Origin: Limisphaerales bacterium | Lineage (GTDB): Bacteria; Verrucomicrobiota; Verrucomicrobiia; Limisphaerales; SXTU01 | DNA length: 64,000 nt | Reading direction: 5' to 3' | Assembly: GCA_009773355.1 (NCBI GenBank) | Contig: WRPG01000005.1 | Span: 1 to 64,000, forward strand | Shown: one piece after another, positions 27,272 to 37,842 of the stretch | Numbering within the stretch: position 1 is the first letter of the stretch | Layout: each line of letters starts with the position of its first letter | Program-made: the position numbers and the translations under genes | Notes under the pieces: model-generated | What the model saw: the letters and a program-made list of their open reading frames with translations, nothing else | Database searches by the model: none | Told to the model about the DNA's origin: nothing

Positions 27272-28204
27272 ATGGAACCAGGCACGGGTCACGGGCACGC
27301 CGCTTCCGGTCGCCGCAAGGTGCCGAGGTCGCTCAAGGAGCTGACGCCCACGAAGGCGTTCAACCCGCGCACCTTCTTCCGCGAGATGGTGTGGAAGGCG
27401 CTCATCACGCGGCGTCTGGGGGAGCACAAGCCGCCGGCATTCCCGAAGCTCGAACGTGGCCAGCTCGCGCTGACGTGGATCGGCCACGCGTCGTTCCTGG
27501 TCCAGTTCAACGACCTCAACGCGTTGATTGACCCGAACTTTGCCAACTGGCTGTTCCTCCTGAAACGGCTCAAGCGCTCCGGCCTGAAAATCTCCGACCT
27601 GCCGCCGATTGACCTCGTGCTGCTCACGCACGCGCACTTCGACCACTTCCACAAGCCGTCCATCCGCAAGCTGCCGCATCCGAAGATCGGCGTGATGCCG
27701 TGGGGCATGGCCCCGCTGGCGAAGGGGCTGGGCTTCAGCCGCATCGTCGAGCTGCAATGGTGGGAGAGCTTCAGCCACGGCGACTGGAAGGTGACGCTCA
27801 CGCCCTGCAAGCACTGGGGTGCGCGCACTTTGCACGACCATCATCGTGGCTATGGCGGCTTCGTGCTGGAGCACCAGGGCCGCACGGTCTATCACGCGGG
27901 CGACAGCGCCTACTTCGACGGCTTCAAGGAGATCGGCGAGCGCCTCGCGCCGGAGATCGCGCTGCTGCCCATCGGCGCGTATTACCCCGAGAGCTTTCGC
28001 AACGTCCACATGGGGCCGGACGAGGCGGTGAAGGTCTTCCGCGAGGTGAAGGCGAAGTGGTTCGTCCCGATGCACTACGGCACCTTCAAGCTGTCCTTCG
28101 AGGAAATGGACGAGCCGCCCCGCTGGCTGCGGGACATCGCGCGGCGCGAGAAGTTCATGCAGCACCTGCGCATCATGGAGGAGGGCGTGCCGGAGGTTTT
28201 TTAG
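27272..28204 (+). CDS. MBL-fold metallohydrolase (UlaG/NAPE-PLD-like)
   Basis: LTWIGHASFLVQF, LLTHAHFDHFHKPSI, TVYHAGDSAYFDGF. Confidence 0.9.
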   Translation: MEPGTGHGHAASGRRKVPRSLKELTPTKAFNPRTFFREMVWKALITRRLGEHKPPAFPKLERGQLALTWIGHASFLVQFNDLNALIDPNFANWLFLLKRLKRSGLKISDLPPIDLVLLTHAHFDHFHKPSIRKLPHPKIGVMPWGMAPLAKGLGFSRIVELQWWESFSHGDWKVTLTPCKHWGARTLHDHHRGYGGFVLEHQGRTVYHAGDSAYFDGFKEIGERLAPEIALLPIGAYYPESFRNVHMGPDEAVKVFREVKAKWFVPMHYGTFKLSFEEMDEPPRWLRDIARREKFMQHLRIMEEGVPEVF

Positions 28205-28209
28205 GGAAG

Positions 28210-28289
28210 TGTTCAGTGAGCAGTGTTCAGTTTTCAGTCACTGGCCGAGCCTCATGCCGCACTGATTGCTGAACACTGGATACTGAATC
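28210..28289. repeat. Class B heptamer inverted repeat TGTTCAG TGAGCAG TGTTCAG TTTTCAG .. CTGATTG CTGAACA CTGGATA CTGAATC
   Basis: 7-nt phase in both arms, complementary; starts 5 nt after stop. Confidence 0.9.
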
Positions 28290-28352
28290 CTTCGCTCGCT
28301 TGCCCGCGTTGATTTCTCTGCTACTCTCCCGCCAACCAAAACCTCGTTCCCC

Positions 28353-30011
28353 GTGTTGCGACTCAAACTCTACCTCGCCCTGTCCGCCACCGTGCTGGTG
28401 CTCACCAGTTCCGTGACCGCGCAGGACGAGCTGCGCTTCCGCAATGGCGCGGTGCTGCGCGGGAAGGCGGTGGAGATGGACGCGAGCATTGTTGTCTTCC
28501 GCACCGGCGACGGATTGAAGTCGTTCAACCGTTCCGATGTGCGTGCCATCTATCTCAGCGTGGAAGGCGAGGCCGGGCCGGGCCAGCCGCCCGGCATCTC
28601 GCTGGGCGAGGGCTGGCGCGCGAAGCGGTGGGTGACGTTCAACAAGATCACCGCCTTCGCCGAGGAGGCGACGCAGCGCAAGGACGTGAACGTGATGAGC
28701 CTGAGCGCGGACGGCTCGCGCATCGGCCTGCTCACGCAGCAGGGCGCGTTCGCACTTGATGCGCAGGGCGGCAGTCTCGTGCAGTTGAGCACGCGGGACA
28801 CCCACGGGCATCTGGATTTCAGCGCGGACGGCAAGGTGGTCGCGTGGGCGGGACGCGAAGGGCTTTGGCTGGCGAACAGCGACGGTTCCGGCAAGCGCAA
28901 GCTGCCCGGCGGATTTGCCGAGGGAGAGCAGGGAGTTACCGGCCTGCGCCTCACGGCGCGCGGCGACCGGGTCTTCATCCTCTCACCGGCCCGGGGCGTT
29001 TACGCGCTGAGCACGGACGGCTCCAACATCAAGCGCCTGCTCTCCTATGAGGACTTGGCGAAGTTCAACGGCCACACGGTCGCCACCTTCACCTACTACC
29101 AACTGCATGACGGCCTCAGCATCAACAGCGACGGCAGCCGCATTGTCTTCACCACCCGGGACAACGCCTTTGCCTTGAACGGTGATGGCTCCGGCCTGCG
29201 GAAGGTCAGCAACTACGGCTTCGGTTCAGAGTCCTTGGGCTGGCCCATCGCGCAGCCACAGGCCGTCGTCAGCGGCGACGGCTCGACCATCGCGTGGTTT
29301 GCGAGCTACGGAAAACCGGAGCACCAGCACCGGCTGCATTTCGCCGCGTGGAATGGCCAGCCGCTCGGCAGCTATCACCATGTGCTCGGCCTCCAGACCT
29401 TGTCCCTCACGCACAACGGCTCGCACGCCTTGCGTGGCGAGCAGCTTGTCCGCTACGCGCGCGACGGCAGTGATTACCACGACCCGCTGGACCTCGGCAG
29501 CGCGCTCCTGCCCATCTGGAGCTACCACGGCCTCAGCGCGGATGGCCGGCGTGCCGTGGGCATTTCCAAACCGCACCCGCTCGTCTCCGGCCAGGTCATC
29601 CGCGCGGACTTCAACGCGGCGGCACTCGATGCCGCGCCCGCCTTCGGCACGGTGGAAATCTCGCCCAAGTTCATGCTGCTCGACGGCTCGACCAAGCTCC
29701 GCGTCACCATCAAGCCGCCGCAGCCCGAGCAAATCGAAAGCTTGCGCGTCCGCCTCCTGCGCTCCGGCGCGGACCCGAAGCTGGCGAAGGTTCGCTGGAC
29801 CTACTACGACGCCATCCCGCTGAACGACGAAGGCCGCGAGAGCGACGCGAAGGCCGGTGACGGAGTCTTTAGCACGGATGCCATTCAGTTCTTCACGCAG
29901 GAGCTGAAGGGCGTCCCCGCCGGGCCGCTGGTGGTTCGGCTCATTGCCAAGAGCAAGGCCGGCCACATCTACGAGGTGGATGTGGAGGGGCTTGAAGCGC
30001 GCACACCATAA
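28353..30011 (+). CDS. Secreted beta-propeller (TolB/WD40-like) hypothetical protein
   Basis: Signal peptide; repeated LSADGSRI, FSADGKVV, SGDGSTIAW blades. Confidence 0.65.
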   Translation: MLRLKLYLALSATVLVLTSSVTAQDELRFRNGAVLRGKAVEMDASIVVFRTGDGLKSFNRSDVRAIYLSVEGEAGPGQPPGISLGEGWRAKRWVTFNKITAFAEEATQRKDVNVMSLSADGSRIGLLTQQGAFALDAQGGSLVQLSTRDTHGHLDFSADGKVVAWAGREGLWLANSDGSGKRKLPGGFAEGEQGVTGLRLTARGDRVFILSPARGVYALSTDGSNIKRLLSYEDLAKFNGHTVATFTYYQLHDGLSINSDGSRIVFTTRDNAFALNGDGSGLRKVSNYGFGSESLGWPIAQPQAVVSGDGSTIAWFASYGKPEHQHRLHFAAWNGQPLGSYHHVLGLQTLSLTHNGSHALRGEQLVRYARDGSDYHDPLDLGSALLPIWSYHGLSADGRRAVGISKPHPLVSGQVIRADFNAAALDAAPAFGTVEISPKFMLLDGSTKLRVTIKPPQPEQIESLRVRLLRSGADPKLAKVRWTYYDAIPLNDEGRESDAKAGDGVFSTDAIQFFTQELKGVPAGPLVVRLIAKSKAGHIYEVDVEGLEARTP

Positions 30012-30023
30012 GTTCCGGGCGAG

Positions 30024-30101
30024 TGTTCAGTAATCAGTGTTCAGACCGGCCCGTTGCTGCACGCGTTTGATGACTGATTACTGAACACTGGCCACTGAAT
30101 A
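30024..30101. repeat. Class B heptamer inverted repeat TGTTCAG TAATCAG TGTTCAG .. CTGATTA CTGAACA CTGGCCA CTGAATA
   Basis: 7-nt phase; same family as 28210-28289; 12 nt after stop. Confidence 0.9.
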
Positions 30102-30149
30102 CTCCCCCTTGCGCCCCGCGCCCCGCATCCGCACCATCCGCCGCTCTGG

Positions 30150-32102
30150 ATGCTGACATTGTCTGAAATCTCCAAGTCCTTCGGCGGGCGCACACTCTTC
30201 AGTGATGTGTCGTTGCAGGTGAACCGTGGCGACCGCGTCGGGCTGGTCGGGCCCAACGGCGCGGGCAAGTCCACGCTCTTCTCGCTCATCCTTCAGAACG
30301 ACTCGCCGGACGACGGGCAGGTCAACTTCGAGCGCGGCGTCACATTGGGCTTCCTGCCGCAGGAGAGCGCGCCGGCGGGGGACGAGACGGTCGTCGAGCT
30401 GGCCACCGCCATCACGCCCGATTTCGTCGAATTGAGCCGCAAGCTCAAGGCCTGGGACACGACGCACCCGGACGACCTCGACCCGCACGACGACATTCAC
30501 ACGCGGTTCAACGACCTCGGCGGCTACCAGATTGAGGCGAAGGCCAAGGGCATCCTCAAGGGCCTGAGCTTCCGCGACTCGGACTTCGACCGGCCCGCGC
30601 GCGAAATGTCCGGCGGCTGGGTGATGCGCGCGCACCTCGCGCGGTTGCTCACGCAGGAGCCGGACTTGCTCATGCTCGACGAGCCGACGAACCACCTCGA
30701 CCTCGAGGCGCTGCTGTGGTTTCAGGACTATCTCAAGGGCTATCCCGGCGCGGTGCTGATGATTTCCCACGACCGCGAGTTCCTCAACCAGCTCGTCGGC
30801 AGCATCATTGACATCCGCCACGGCAAGCTCACGCGCTACCGCGGCAACTACGAGGACTACCTTGCCCAGCGCGCCGCGAAGGACGCGCAGCAGCTCGCCG
30901 CCTACAAGAACCAGCAGAAGGAAATCGCGCATCTCCAGGAGTTCGCCGACCGCTTCCGCGCCAAGGCCAGCAAGGCTGCGCAGGCGCAGTCCAAGCTCAA
31001 ACAAATCGAGCGCATGGAGAAGATCGAGGCGCCCGTGGCCGACGATGCCACGGTCGGCTTCAGCTTCCCGCAGCCGCAGCGCAGCGGCTTGAAGGTCATT
31101 TCGCTCAAGGGCGTGGACTTCAGCTACGGCCCGGCCCCGGTCTATCGGAACCTCGACTTTCAGGCGGAACGCGACGAACGCACCGTGCTCGTCGGGCCGA
31201 ACGGCGCAGGTAAATCCACTTTGCTTAAACTGCTGGCAGACGTGCTCAAGCCGCAGGCTGGCGAGCGCGTCCTCGGCCACAACGTCCAGTCCGGCTACTT
31301 CTCGCAGTATCGCACCGAGACGCTCGACATGTCGCGCACCGTGCTGGACGAGGCGTCCGACACGCCGCAGCGCGTGACGGAGCAATACATCCGCACCGTC
31401 CTCGGCAGCTTCCTCTTTCGCGGCGACGACGTGTTCAAGAAAGTCAACGTCCTGAGCGGCGGTGAGAAGAGCCGCCTTGCGCTGGTGAAGCTGCTGCTCA
31501 ACCCGCCGAACCTCCTGCTCATGGACGAGCCGACCACGCACCTCGACATGGCGAGCATTGACGCGCTGGTCAAGGCGCTGAAGGAATACACCGGCACGCT
31601 CATCTTCATCAGCCACGACGTGTATTTCATCCGCGCGCTGGCGAACAAGGTGCTGCACGTCAACGCCGGCGTCCTCACGCCCTACGCGGGCGACTACCAG
31701 TATTACCTCGACCGGACCAAGGCCACGTCCGCCCGCGTGGCCCTGACCGCCGGCCTCAGCGACGCCCGGCCCGCACAACCACGCGAGCAAACCCGGAGCG
31801 CCCCCGTCCCCGGCGTTGACCGCAAGGAGCAGAAGCGCCTCGAAGCCGCGCACCGCCAGGCCCGCTCCAACGAGCGCAAGGCCGCGCAACAGCTCGTCCA
31901 CCGCCTGGAGAAAGACATCGCCGACTGCGAAGCCCGCCAAGCCGAGCTGACCGTCGAGATGGAAAAGCCCGAGACCTACGCGAAGGCCGGCGCGGCGATG
32001 CACCTGAACCGCGAGCTGATGGGCGTGCAGCACCAGTTGGAGACGCTCACCGCCGAGTGGGAGGCTGCCGCCCGCAAGCTCGCGGACATGGGGGAGGCGT
32101 AA
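30150..32102 (+). CDS. ABC-F family ATP-binding protein
   Basis: Two Walker A motifs (GPNGAGKSTLFS, GPNGAGKSTLLK), two signature/Walker B pairs (MSGGWVMRAHLARLL, LSGGEKSRLALVKLL), ABC-F linker. Confidence 0.95.
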   Translation: MLTLSEISKSFGGRTLFSDVSLQVNRGDRVGLVGPNGAGKSTLFSLILQNDSPDDGQVNFERGVTLGFLPQESAPAGDETVVELATAITPDFVELSRKLKAWDTTHPDDLDPHDDIHTRFNDLGGYQIEAKAKGILKGLSFRDSDFDRPAREMSGGWVMRAHLARLLTQEPDLLMLDEPTNHLDLEALLWFQDYLKGYPGAVLMISHDREFLNQLVGSIIDIRHGKLTRYRGNYEDYLAQRAAKDAQQLAAYKNQQKEIAHLQEFADRFRAKASKAAQAQSKLKQIERMEKIEAPVADDATVGFSFPQPQRSGLKVISLKGVDFSYGPAPVYRNLDFQAERDERTVLVGPNGAGKSTLLKLLADVLKPQAGERVLGHNVQSGYFSQYRTETLDMSRTVLDEASDTPQRVTEQYIRTVLGSFLFRGDDVFKKVNVLSGGEKSRLALVKLLLNPPNLLLMDEPTTHLDMASIDALVKALKEYTGTLIFISHDVYFIRALANKVLHVNAGVLTPYAGDYQYYLDRTKATSARVALTAGLSDARPAQPREQTRSAPVPGVDRKEQKRLEAAHRQARSNERKAAQQLVHRLEKDIADCEARQAELTVEMEKPETYAKAGAAMHLNRELMGVQHQLETLTAEWEAAARKLADMGEA

Positions 32103-32212
32103 GCGCCTCACTGTCCCAGAAAGGGGAAATTTCCGATTGACCAGTGGCGCGCTTCTATGAGCCAATGACGCTCCGTTTTGGTTTTAGAATTTTGATTTAG
32201 TGAGTTTGGAAA

Positions 32213-35200
32213 ATGCCAAAGGTAGCGAAGCCAGGCCGCGTGCCACGCATCGGCGCGAACACGGCCAAATACGATGCCCATCACACCGTCCTCAACCAAA
32301 CCTACGGCGCGCTCGCGGATTTGCGCCGCGAACTGGCTGACTCCAAGGAAAAAATCGCCGAGCGCGGCAACCTGCTGAACCTCTTCGGCACCTGCACGGA
32401 CTCGCAGCGCGCGTGGCTCCTGCTCGAGGACTACTTCGAGAAGCTCAATCTCTCCCGCAAGGATTTCGGCGCGAACGAGTGGTGGCCGCGCATGGTCGAG
32501 GCCAAGAACAAGGCTCGCCTCGAAGAACTTGCCATCCTCTTCCTCCGCGCTGGCCGCTCGCTCCCGCAGGAACTCCAGCCTTACGCCAATTTCTCTCGCT
32601 TCGCGGAAATCGAGCAGGCCGAGCAGGAGGGCAAGTTGATGACAGAGCTGGAGCACTGGCTGTTCCCGCCTGCACCGGTCCACCTCGACACCCCGCGCGC
32701 CGGCCTGCGCGTCATCTGCAAGCCGCAGCCGGTCGCGAAGGATTCGCCGCTGCATCAGCTCGTCATTGAGTTTCATCTGTTCCGGCCGCGCACCGGCGAG
32801 AAGAAGAAGTCACTCGCTGACTTGATTGACCTGAACACGCGCGCCGCGCACGAGCAGGAACTGTTTCCCGCGTTCGACTGGGAGTTCATCCAGTGGGTCG
32901 TCGAGAACAACCGCCAGCGCGAGGACAAGGACAGCGACTTCGTGCTGCAAGGACTGGAGCTGCTCCAGTGGATTGCACGCTGGGGTCATCATGGCCGGCT
33001 GCTCATGGAGTGCGGCACCAAGCCCATCGTCTATCACGGCCAAGTGGTTGAGCTGACGCCGCACCTGCAGAACGGCTCGCAGGAACTTGCCTTCACGCAG
33101 CGCATCAAGCTCTCCAACGGCGAGCTGCGCCCGCTCACGGACGCGATGTGGTTCGCGGGCCAGCCGCCGCTGGCGTTCGTGGATGACACGTTTTACCTGC
33201 TCCGCAACGCCCCGCCCGGCGGCCTGCTGGAGTCCATGACGCGCACGCCTTTCGTGCCCGTGCGCAAGCTCAGTCATCGCTTCCTCACCAACCTCCGCCG
33301 TGCGCACTTCGACAACGGCGTGGACTGGGACCAGCTTTGCGTCGCGCATCCCGCCGTGCCGCAGTTCACCTTCGAGCTGGTGGACGAGGTCATCCGCATC
33401 CGCCTGCTGGCCCGCAGCGAACGCGACAACTCGGCCTGGCACTGGAACGGCCACGAGTGGGAGCAGGACGAGCGCGGCGGCAAGAACGGCAAGCCGGAAA
33501 TCCTCGACGACCTCCGCCTTGAACCGGCGGTGAACTGGCTGCGCCGCCTCAATTGCTTCACGCCCGAACCCGGCCTCTGGGTCGGCGACGCCGCGGAAAA
33601 CTTCTTCAGTGTCCTCTCCGCGAACTGGGCCAACCGTCCGCCGGACGCCGAGTTCCTCGGCAACGGCGCGTTCCAGCGGCTCTTCCTCACGCCGCGCAAG
33701 CTCAAGCCGCAGCTCGTCGTCAAGGGCAGCGGCATTGACTGGTTCAGCGTCTCCGCCGAGTGGGAGCAGGAGGGCATGAAACTCACCCGCGCCGACCTCC
33801 AGCGTCTCGCCAGTGCCACGGGCCGCTTCGTGAAGCTGCCCGATTCCGGCTGGGTGGAACTCGACACGCAGGCCGTGCAGGCCGCGCACGAGGCGCTGGC
33901 CGACCTCGGCCTCGACGGCCTCAGCCCCATCGCGCAACAGGTGTCCATCGAGCAGGCCGCGCACCTCGACGAGAAGGGCCTGGAGAAATTCGGCGACAGC
34001 GAGCAGGCCAAAACCCTTCGCAAGCGCCTGCAAAACTTCGAGGGCATCGCGCCGACGGACCTGCCCAAGGGCCTCGTCGCCGACCTGCGCCCGTATCAGA
34101 AGGAGGGCTTCGACTTCCTCTGCCACCTCACCGAGATGCGTCTCGGCGGCATTCTCGCCGACGACATGGGCCTGGGCAAAACCCTCCAGACGCTCATCTG
34201 GCTGGCGTGGCTCAAGGCCCGCAACCCAAAGAACCCGCAGCCCGCGCTCGTCATCTGCCCCGCATCCGTGCTGCACAACTGGCGGCGCGAGGCGGAGAAG
34301 TTCGTCCCGCACATGAAGGTGCTCGTGCTCCAGAGCGGCGCGGGCCGGCACACCTTGCGGAAGCAGATCCCGCAGCACGACATCATCGTCACCAACTACG
34401 CGCTGCTCCGCCGCGACCTCGAGGAGCTGAACAAGTTCGACTTCGGCGCGCTCGTGCTCGACGAGGCGCAGTTCATCAAGAACCCCGCCGCGCAGGTCAC
34501 GCAGAGCGTCAAGCAGCTCAAGGCCGACCGCCGCCTCGCGCTCACCGGCACGCCGCTGGAGAACCGTCTGCTCGACCTCTGGAGCATCACGGACTTCATC
34601 CAGCCCGGCTACCTCGGCACGCAGGAGCACTTCCACGAGGTCTATGACCCGAAACCCGGCAACGAGAGCGAGGAGGCCGTCTCCGTGCAACGCATCGCGC
34701 GCCGCCGGCTCTCCGCCAAGCTGCGCCCGCTCTTGCTGCGCCGCCTCAAGAAACAGGTCGCGAAGGATCTGCCCGACCGCATCGAGCAGCGCCGCGACTG
34801 CGAACTCGGCGAAGAACACCGCAAACTTTACCTCGCCGAGCTGCGCCGTTCCCGCGAGCAGGTCATGCAGGCCGTCAAGGAAAAGGGCCTTGCGAAAAGC
34901 AAGATGCACGTCCTCGCCGCGCTCACGCGCCTGCGGCAGATTTGCTGCCATCCGCAGCTCGTCGGCAGCGACGTGGCCAGCGGCAAGACCGAGACCTTGT
35001 TCGAGCTGCTCGACACGCTGGTCGCCGAGGGCCAGAAGGTCCTCGTCTTCTCGCAGTTCGTGCAGATGCTGAAAATTCTCGAGGTGGACTGCGCCAAGCG
35101 CGGCATCCCCACGCACCTGCTCACCGGCGAGACCAAGCAGCGCCAGGAAGTCGTCAACGCCTTCCAGGCCGACAACCAGGCCGGTGTCTTCCTGCTCTCG

Positions 35201-35488
35201 CTGCGCGCCGCCGGCACGGGCCTGAACCTCACCAACGCCAGCTACGTCGTCCTCTACGACCCGTGGTGGAACCCGGCGGTCGAGGCGCAGGCCATTGACC
35301 GCAGCCACCGCATCGGCCAGACGCGCACGGTGAACGCCTACCGCCTCATCGCCCCCGGCACCGTCGAGGAGAAAATCTGGGATCTGCAGCAGCGCAAGGC
35401 CCAGACCATCCAGGACGTGCTCGGCGAGGAAGGCTTCGCCCGCAGCCTCTCGCAGACCGATTTGGAATACCTCTTTGCAGAGGACTGA
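32213..35488 (+). CDS. SNF2-family DEAD/DEAH-box helicase
   Basis: GGILADDMGLGKTLQTLIWLAWLK, LVLDEAQFIKNP, LTGTPLENRLLDLWS, LLSLRAAGTGLNLTNASYVVLYDPWWNPAVEAQAIDRSHRIGQ. Confidence 0.95.
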   Translation: MPKVAKPGRVPRIGANTAKYDAHHTVLNQTYGALADLRRELADSKEKIAERGNLLNLFGTCTDSQRAWLLLEDYFEKLNLSRKDFGANEWWPRMVEAKNKARLEELAILFLRAGRSLPQELQPYANFSRFAEIEQAEQEGKLMTELEHWLFPPAPVHLDTPRAGLRVICKPQPVAKDSPLHQLVIEFHLFRPRTGEKKKSLADLIDLNTRAAHEQELFPAFDWEFIQWVVENNRQREDKDSDFVLQGLELLQWIARWGHHGRLLMECGTKPIVYHGQVVELTPHLQNGSQELAFTQRIKLSNGELRPLTDAMWFAGQPPLAFVDDTFYLLRNAPPGGLLESMTRTPFVPVRKLSHRFLTNLRRAHFDNGVDWDQLCVAHPAVPQFTFELVDEVIRIRLLARSERDNSAWHWNGHEWEQDERGGKNGKPEILDDLRLEPAVNWLRRLNCFTPEPGLWVGDAAENFFSVLSANWANRPPDAEFLGNGAFQRLFLTPRKLKPQLVVKGSGIDWFSVSAEWEQEGMKLTRADLQRLASATGRFVKLPDSGWVELDTQAVQAAHEALADLGLDGLSPIAQQVSIEQAAHLDEKGLEKFGDSEQAKTLRKRLQNFEGIAPTDLPKGLVADLRPYQKEGFDFLCHLTEMRLGGILADDMGLGKTLQTLIWLAWLKARNPKNPQPALVICPASVLHNWRREAEKFVPHMKVLVLQSGAGRHTLRKQIPQHDIIVTNYALLRRDLEELNKFDFGALVLDEAQFIKNPAAQVTQSVKQLKADRRLALTGTPLENRLLDLWSITDFIQPGYLGTQEHFHEVYDPKPGNESEEAVSVQRIARRRLSAKLRPLLLRRLKKQVAKDLPDRIEQRRDCELGEEHRKLYLAELRRSREQVMQAVKEKGLAKSKMHVLAALTRLRQICCHPQLVGSDVASGKTETLFELLDTLVAEGQKVLVFSQFVQMLKILEVDCAKRGIPTHLLTGETKQRQEVVNAFQADNQAGVFLLSLRAAGTGLNLTNASYVVLYDPWWNPAVEAQAIDRSHRIGQTRTVNAYRLIAPGTVEEKIWDLQQRKAQTIQDVLGEEGFARSLSQTDLEYLFAED

Positions 35489-35570
35489 GCCGTCGTGGCT
35501 GCGTCGTGATGAAGTGAACCAAGCAGCCTTTGCTGCTCGATGCACTTGCCTCAGCATTGCGCCCGTTGAG

Positions 35571-36056
35571 TCAGGAAGCGCTGTGGTCCATCGAGCTGTC
35601 GGGCGGCGCGGTCACGCCAAACGTCCTGCGAACTGCCACGAATGCAGCCGCGCCGATGATGGTGAAGGCCAAGCCGAAAACCCCGAAGAAGGTCGGAACA
35701 ATCCACAGCGTGCGGAACGATTCGATCCTCGCCACTGCTGGATTCACTGGTTGAAAAAGCACTGTGACTGCATCCCCGATCTGGTGCGTTGGAGGGTCCT
35801 GCCAGTCCGAAGTGCGGGCAGTGTGCGCCTGCCCAGAATTGTTGGTGAACGTGAACACTGTGACATAACCACCGTGTCCGGCAGGACCGGCGTGATACTC
35901 CCAGTCCACGACTTGTCCAGATGCTCGAGTGGAGGTCCGAATGAAGTTCTGAGTCTGCCGAATCGAGATCGCCGCTCCGACCAGCAACCCGACTCCTATC
36001 AAAAAGCAGGCAGCGGTCAGGGTTGTTACCTGTCGGCGTAGATTCATGTCGGGCAC
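35571..36056 (-). CDS. DUF3592-like membrane protein
   Basis: Two TM segments flanking ASGQVVDWEYHAG..GYVTVFTFTNNSGQ..; AVTVLFQPVNPAVARIESF. Confidence 0.7.
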   Translation of the reverse strand: MPDMNLRRQVTTLTAACFLIGVGLLVGAAISIRQTQNFIRTSTRASGQVVDWEYHAGPAGHGGYVTVFTFTNNSGQAHTARTSDWQDPPTHQIGDAVTVLFQPVNPAVARIESFRTLWIVPTFFGVFGLAFTIIGAAAFVAVRRTFGVTAPPDSSMDHSAS

Positions 36057-36353
36057 GGGAATCCAACCAATCGGATTTGACGCTCAGTTCAGCAGCCAAT
36101 CCAAGGAAGCGTGACGACTGTAGTGTCATGGCTAACGCCCGTCCAGCTTGGGACTGTTCAGCGTTGCGGGTTGGGCGCGAGCCAGCCGTTGCGCTCTTTG
36201 CGCCCATGGGGTGAGGCCGACATGCTTTTGCCACACCACCTTGCACGGGGCAGCCCCGCCGCACTTCCCCCTTCCAATTCAGCACCGCGCCACTATCGTC
36301 ACCCCCGGTTGCGCGGGCCGTCGCCCGCCGCGTGTTTCCCCGATACACCGCCT

Positions 36354-37760
36354 ATGCGCCGCACCAAGATCATCGCCACGCTCGGTCCCGCCACGAGTTC
36401 GCCCGAAATCCTCGGGCAGCTCATGGACGCCGGCATGAACATCGCCCGCCTCAACATGTCGCACGCCCCGCACGACTGGGTGCGCGCCACCGTGCAGCAC
36501 CTCCGCGCCGCCGCCGAGGCCCGCAAGCGCTCCATCGGCATCCTCATGGACACCCAGGGGCCGGCCATCCGCACCGGCGACCTCCCCGTGCCGCTCGACC
36601 TCCAGCCCGGCCAGAAGTTCATGCTCACCGTGCGCGGCGAGAAGAGCGAGGAGGAGCATTCCGTGGACGTGAACTACGAGCACTTCGTCAGCGACATCAG
36701 CGTCGGCGACGTGGTGCTGTTCGACAACGGAGCCATCCACATGAAGGTGCTCGCCAAGCACCACAACAAGGTCGAGTGCGAGGTCCTCACGCCCGGCAAG
36801 CTCGGCAGCCGCCGCCACATCAACCTCCCCGGCGTCAAGGTCAGCCTCCCCGCGCTCACCGCGAAGGACATCGCCGACGTGGCGCTCGGCCTCGAACTCG
36901 GCGTGGACTACATCGCCCTCTCCTTCGTCCGCGAGGCGAAGGACATCATGCAGCTCCGCGCGCTCACGCAGGGTTCCAAGCACCGCCCGCAGATCATCGC
37001 CAAGATCGAGGACCAGTCGGCCGTGAAGAACATTGACGAGATCATCACCGAGGCCGACGGCATCATGGTCGCGCGCGGCGACCTTGGCATCGAGGTGCCC
37101 TACGAGGAGCTGCCCATCATCCAGCGCAAGGTCGTCAAAATCTGCCTCCGCGTCGGCAAGCCCGTCATCGTCGCCACGCACATGCTTGAGAGCATGATCG
37201 AGAACCCCATGCCCACGCGCGCCGAGATCACCGACGTGGCCAACGCCGTCTTCGAGCAGACCGACGCCATCATGCTCTCCGGTGAGACCACCGTGGGCAA
37301 ATACCCGGTGAAGTGCATCGAGGTCTTCGACCGCATCGCCCGGCGCATCGAGCGCAGCGGCAACGCCGGCTACCACGAGCGCGCCGAACTGACCAGCCCG
37401 CGCCAGAAGCTCGTCAAGAGCGCCGTCGTCATGGCCGACCAGTTGCGCGCCGAGGCCATCATCGTCTTCACCCGGCGCGGCAACATGGCCCGCTGGACCT
37501 CCTGGCTGCGCCCGCGCTTCTCGCCCATTTACGCCGTGTGCGAGACCTGGCCGCTCGCCGACTCGCTCGCGTTGAACTGGGGCGTCACCCCGGTTGTGTT
37601 CCCGTTCGACTACAGCAACCCGGAGAAGAACATTGATGTCGCGCTGGCCCGCATGAAGGAAGCCGGCATCCTCCATCGCGGTCACACCGCCGTGATCATC
37701 AGCGCCATGTCCAGCGGCGAGCAGATCGTGGACGCGGTGCAGATGCGCGTGCTGGACTGA
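36354..37760 (+). CDS. pyk: Pyruvate kinase
   Basis: MRRTKIIATLGPATSSPEIL, IIAKIEDQSAVKNIDEII, GIMVARGDLGIEVPYEELP, MLSGETTVGKYPV. Confidence 0.96.
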   Translation: MRRTKIIATLGPATSSPEILGQLMDAGMNIARLNMSHAPHDWVRATVQHLRAAAEARKRSIGILMDTQGPAIRTGDLPVPLDLQPGQKFMLTVRGEKSEEEHSVDVNYEHFVSDISVGDVVLFDNGAIHMKVLAKHHNKVECEVLTPGKLGSRRHINLPGVKVSLPALTAKDIADVALGLELGVDYIALSFVREAKDIMQLRALTQGSKHRPQIIAKIEDQSAVKNIDEIITEADGIMVARGDLGIEVPYEELPIIQRKVVKICLRVGKPVIVATHMLESMIENPMPTRAEITDVANAVFEQTDAIMLSGETTVGKYPVKCIEVFDRIARRIERSGNAGYHERAELTSPRQKLVKSAVVMADQLRAEAIIVFTRRGNMARWTSWLRPRFSPIYAVCETWPLADSLALNWGVTPVVFPFDYSNPEKNIDVALARMKEAGILHRGHTAVIISAMSSGEQIVDAVQMRVLD

Positions 37761-37764
37761 ACAA

Positions 37765-37837
37765 ATTGCGAATGAGGAATGGCGAATCCTTCGCCGTGCG
37801 TCCGCCGGATTCCCCATTTGCAATTCGACAATCGCCA
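37765..37837. repeat. Class B heptamer inverted repeat (ATTGCGA ATGAGGA ATGGCGA ATCC .. GGATTCCCCATTTGCAATTCGACAATCGCCATTCC)
   Basis: 7-nt phase; right-arm complement reads GGAATGG CGATTGT CGAATTG CAAATGG GGAATCC; 4 nt after the pyk stop. Confidence 0.78.
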
Positions 37838-37842
37838 TTCCG

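Noticed and set aside
32105-32211. Possible further heptamer element (GTTTTGG TTTTAGA ATTTTGA) after the ABC-F gene
   Set aside because: Unit spacing is not consistently 7 nt and the facing arm is weak, so it was not listed as a supported repeat.
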